Shown here: in pieces, positions 6,258-6,745 of the stretch
Layout: every line of letters starts with the position of its first letter
How positions within the stretch are numbered: the stretch's first letter is position 1
Assembly (NCBI GenBank): GCA_937873285.1
Contig: CALMNV010000165.1
Span: 1-6,745, forward strand
Source of the DNA: an uncultured Intrasporangium sp.
GTDB taxonomy: Bacteria > Actinomycetota > Actinomycetes > Actinomycetales > Dermatophilaceae
Direction: 5' to 3'
DNA: 6,745 nucleotides
Notes under the pieces: model-generated
Told to the model about the DNA's origin: nothing
Database searches by the model: none
Seen by the model: only the letters and a program-made list of their open reading frames with translations
Translations under genes and position numbers: made by a program

Positions 6258-6745
6258 CGCCCGAGGGGCTCCCCTGCGGGGTCGCCCAGCGCCGCCTTGA
6301 TCGTGTCCGGCCACATGGGACGGGCGAAGTAGTAGCCCTGACCACTGGTGCAGCCCAGCGCCTTGAGCCGGTCCAGCTGGGCGGAGGTCTCGATCCCCTC
6401 CGCGACGGTCTCCAGGTCGAGGGCGCGGCCGAGGGCGAGTACGCCCGCGAGCAGCTCGGTGGCGTGCTCGCTGGTGTGGTCGGCGACGAAGGACCGGTCC
6501 ACCTTGAGGACGTCGACCGGGAGGTTGCGCAGGTAGGACAGTGACGAGTAGCCGGTCCCGAAGTCGTCGATGGCGATCCTGACCCCGAGCTCGCGGATCG
6601 CCCGCAGGTGCGACCGCGCCCCCTCGATGTCACCGACGACGGTCTCCTCGGTGATCTCCAGGGTGAGCGCCTCCGCGGGCAACGCGGAGCGCCCGAGTGC
6701 CTCGCGGACATCCTGCGGGAGGGACGGGTCGACGAGCTGCTCGCT
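6254..6745 (-). CDS. EAL-domain cyclic-di-GMP phosphodiesterase, C-terminal part, cut by the right window edge
   Basis: The last 163 residues of a larger protein are present and the frame is open to the window edge. EAL domains hydrolyse the second messenger cyclic-di-GMP to pGpG using two metal ions. Counting from the edge, the conserved pieces are LEITEE with E30, the metal-binding AIDDFGTGYSSL with D60 and D61, LKVDRSF with K81, VAEGIET with E116, and SGQGYYFARPM with Q136. All expected catalytic residues in this half are intact, so an active enzyme is likely; the EAL signature and any GGDEF, PAS or membrane domains lie outside the window. A TTG codon at 6680-6682 could be mistaken for a start but sits in the middle of the domain. 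It is transcribed toward topA, and its TAG stop lies in the same CTAG as the topA stop. Confidence 0.93.
   Translation of the reverse strand, partial: SEQLVDPSLPQDVREALGRSALPAEALTLEITEETVVGDIEGARSHLRAIRELGVRIAIDDFGTGYSSLSYLRNLPVDVLKVDRSFVADHTSEHATELLAGVLALGRALDLETVAEGIETSAQLDRLKALGCTSGQGYYFARPMWPDTIKAALGDPAGEPLGR

Noticed and set aside
3402..6314. A 970-codon open frame on the minus strand opposite topA
   Set aside because: It mirrors topA in GC-rich DNA and translates to Arg/Leu/Gly-rich sequence without domains; topA on the plus strand is certain.
6254..6682. A complete 142-residue EAL protein starting at TTG 6680-6682
   Set aside because: The TTG is inside the conserved domain and the frame continues in family-like sequence to the window edge, so the gene is partial.

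Overview
The window is very GC-rich (by eye around 70% or more). Its real reading frames show the strong G/C third-position bias of an actinobacterium. The topoisomerase I points the same way: it has no zinc-finger cysteines, ends in four C-terminal GR[YF]GPY repeats, and carries a lysine/alanine tail. A member of the Micrococcales (Intrasporangiaceae or a relative) would fit, but that is inference only. No RNA genes, insertion sequences, CRISPR arrays or prophage genes were seen, and the region looks like ordinary chromosome.

Layout, left to right. (1) At the left edge is the first 23 codons of a minus-strand gene that leaves the window, followed by about 330 bp of non-coding sequence holding inverted and tandem repeats. 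(2) A minus-strand extradiol dioxygenase of the DODA/YgiD (LigB-like) type follows. Its promoter has a well-spaced -35/-10 pair whose -10 is embedded in an AT-rich palindrome, a likely repressor operator. (3) The gap after it contains a short reading frame that resembles the N-terminus of an ABC exporter and is probably a remnant. (4) A plus-strand membrane-anchored GAF-domain protein is followed by a 52-residue basic protein. (5) A palindromic hairpin separates these from a convergent minus-strand alpha/beta hydrolase. (6) The hydrolase is divergent from topA, which encodes DNA topoisomerase I and fills nearly half the window. (7) topA converges on the 3' part of an EAL-domain cyclic-di-GMP phosphodiesterase. 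The two genes overlap by four bases, CTAG, which supply a TAG stop on both strands.

The genes do not form an obvious single pathway. topA is housekeeping, the EAL protein and GAF protein are signalling proteins, and the dioxygenase and hydrolase are accessory enzymes. The most unusual sequence-level signal is the 8-mer GTATGCCG (or its complement CGGCATAC), found seven times in 6.7 kb. Two copies form the arms of the hairpin between convergent genes, and others lie in intergenic DNA and inside topA. I did not find a convincing new multi-gene system.
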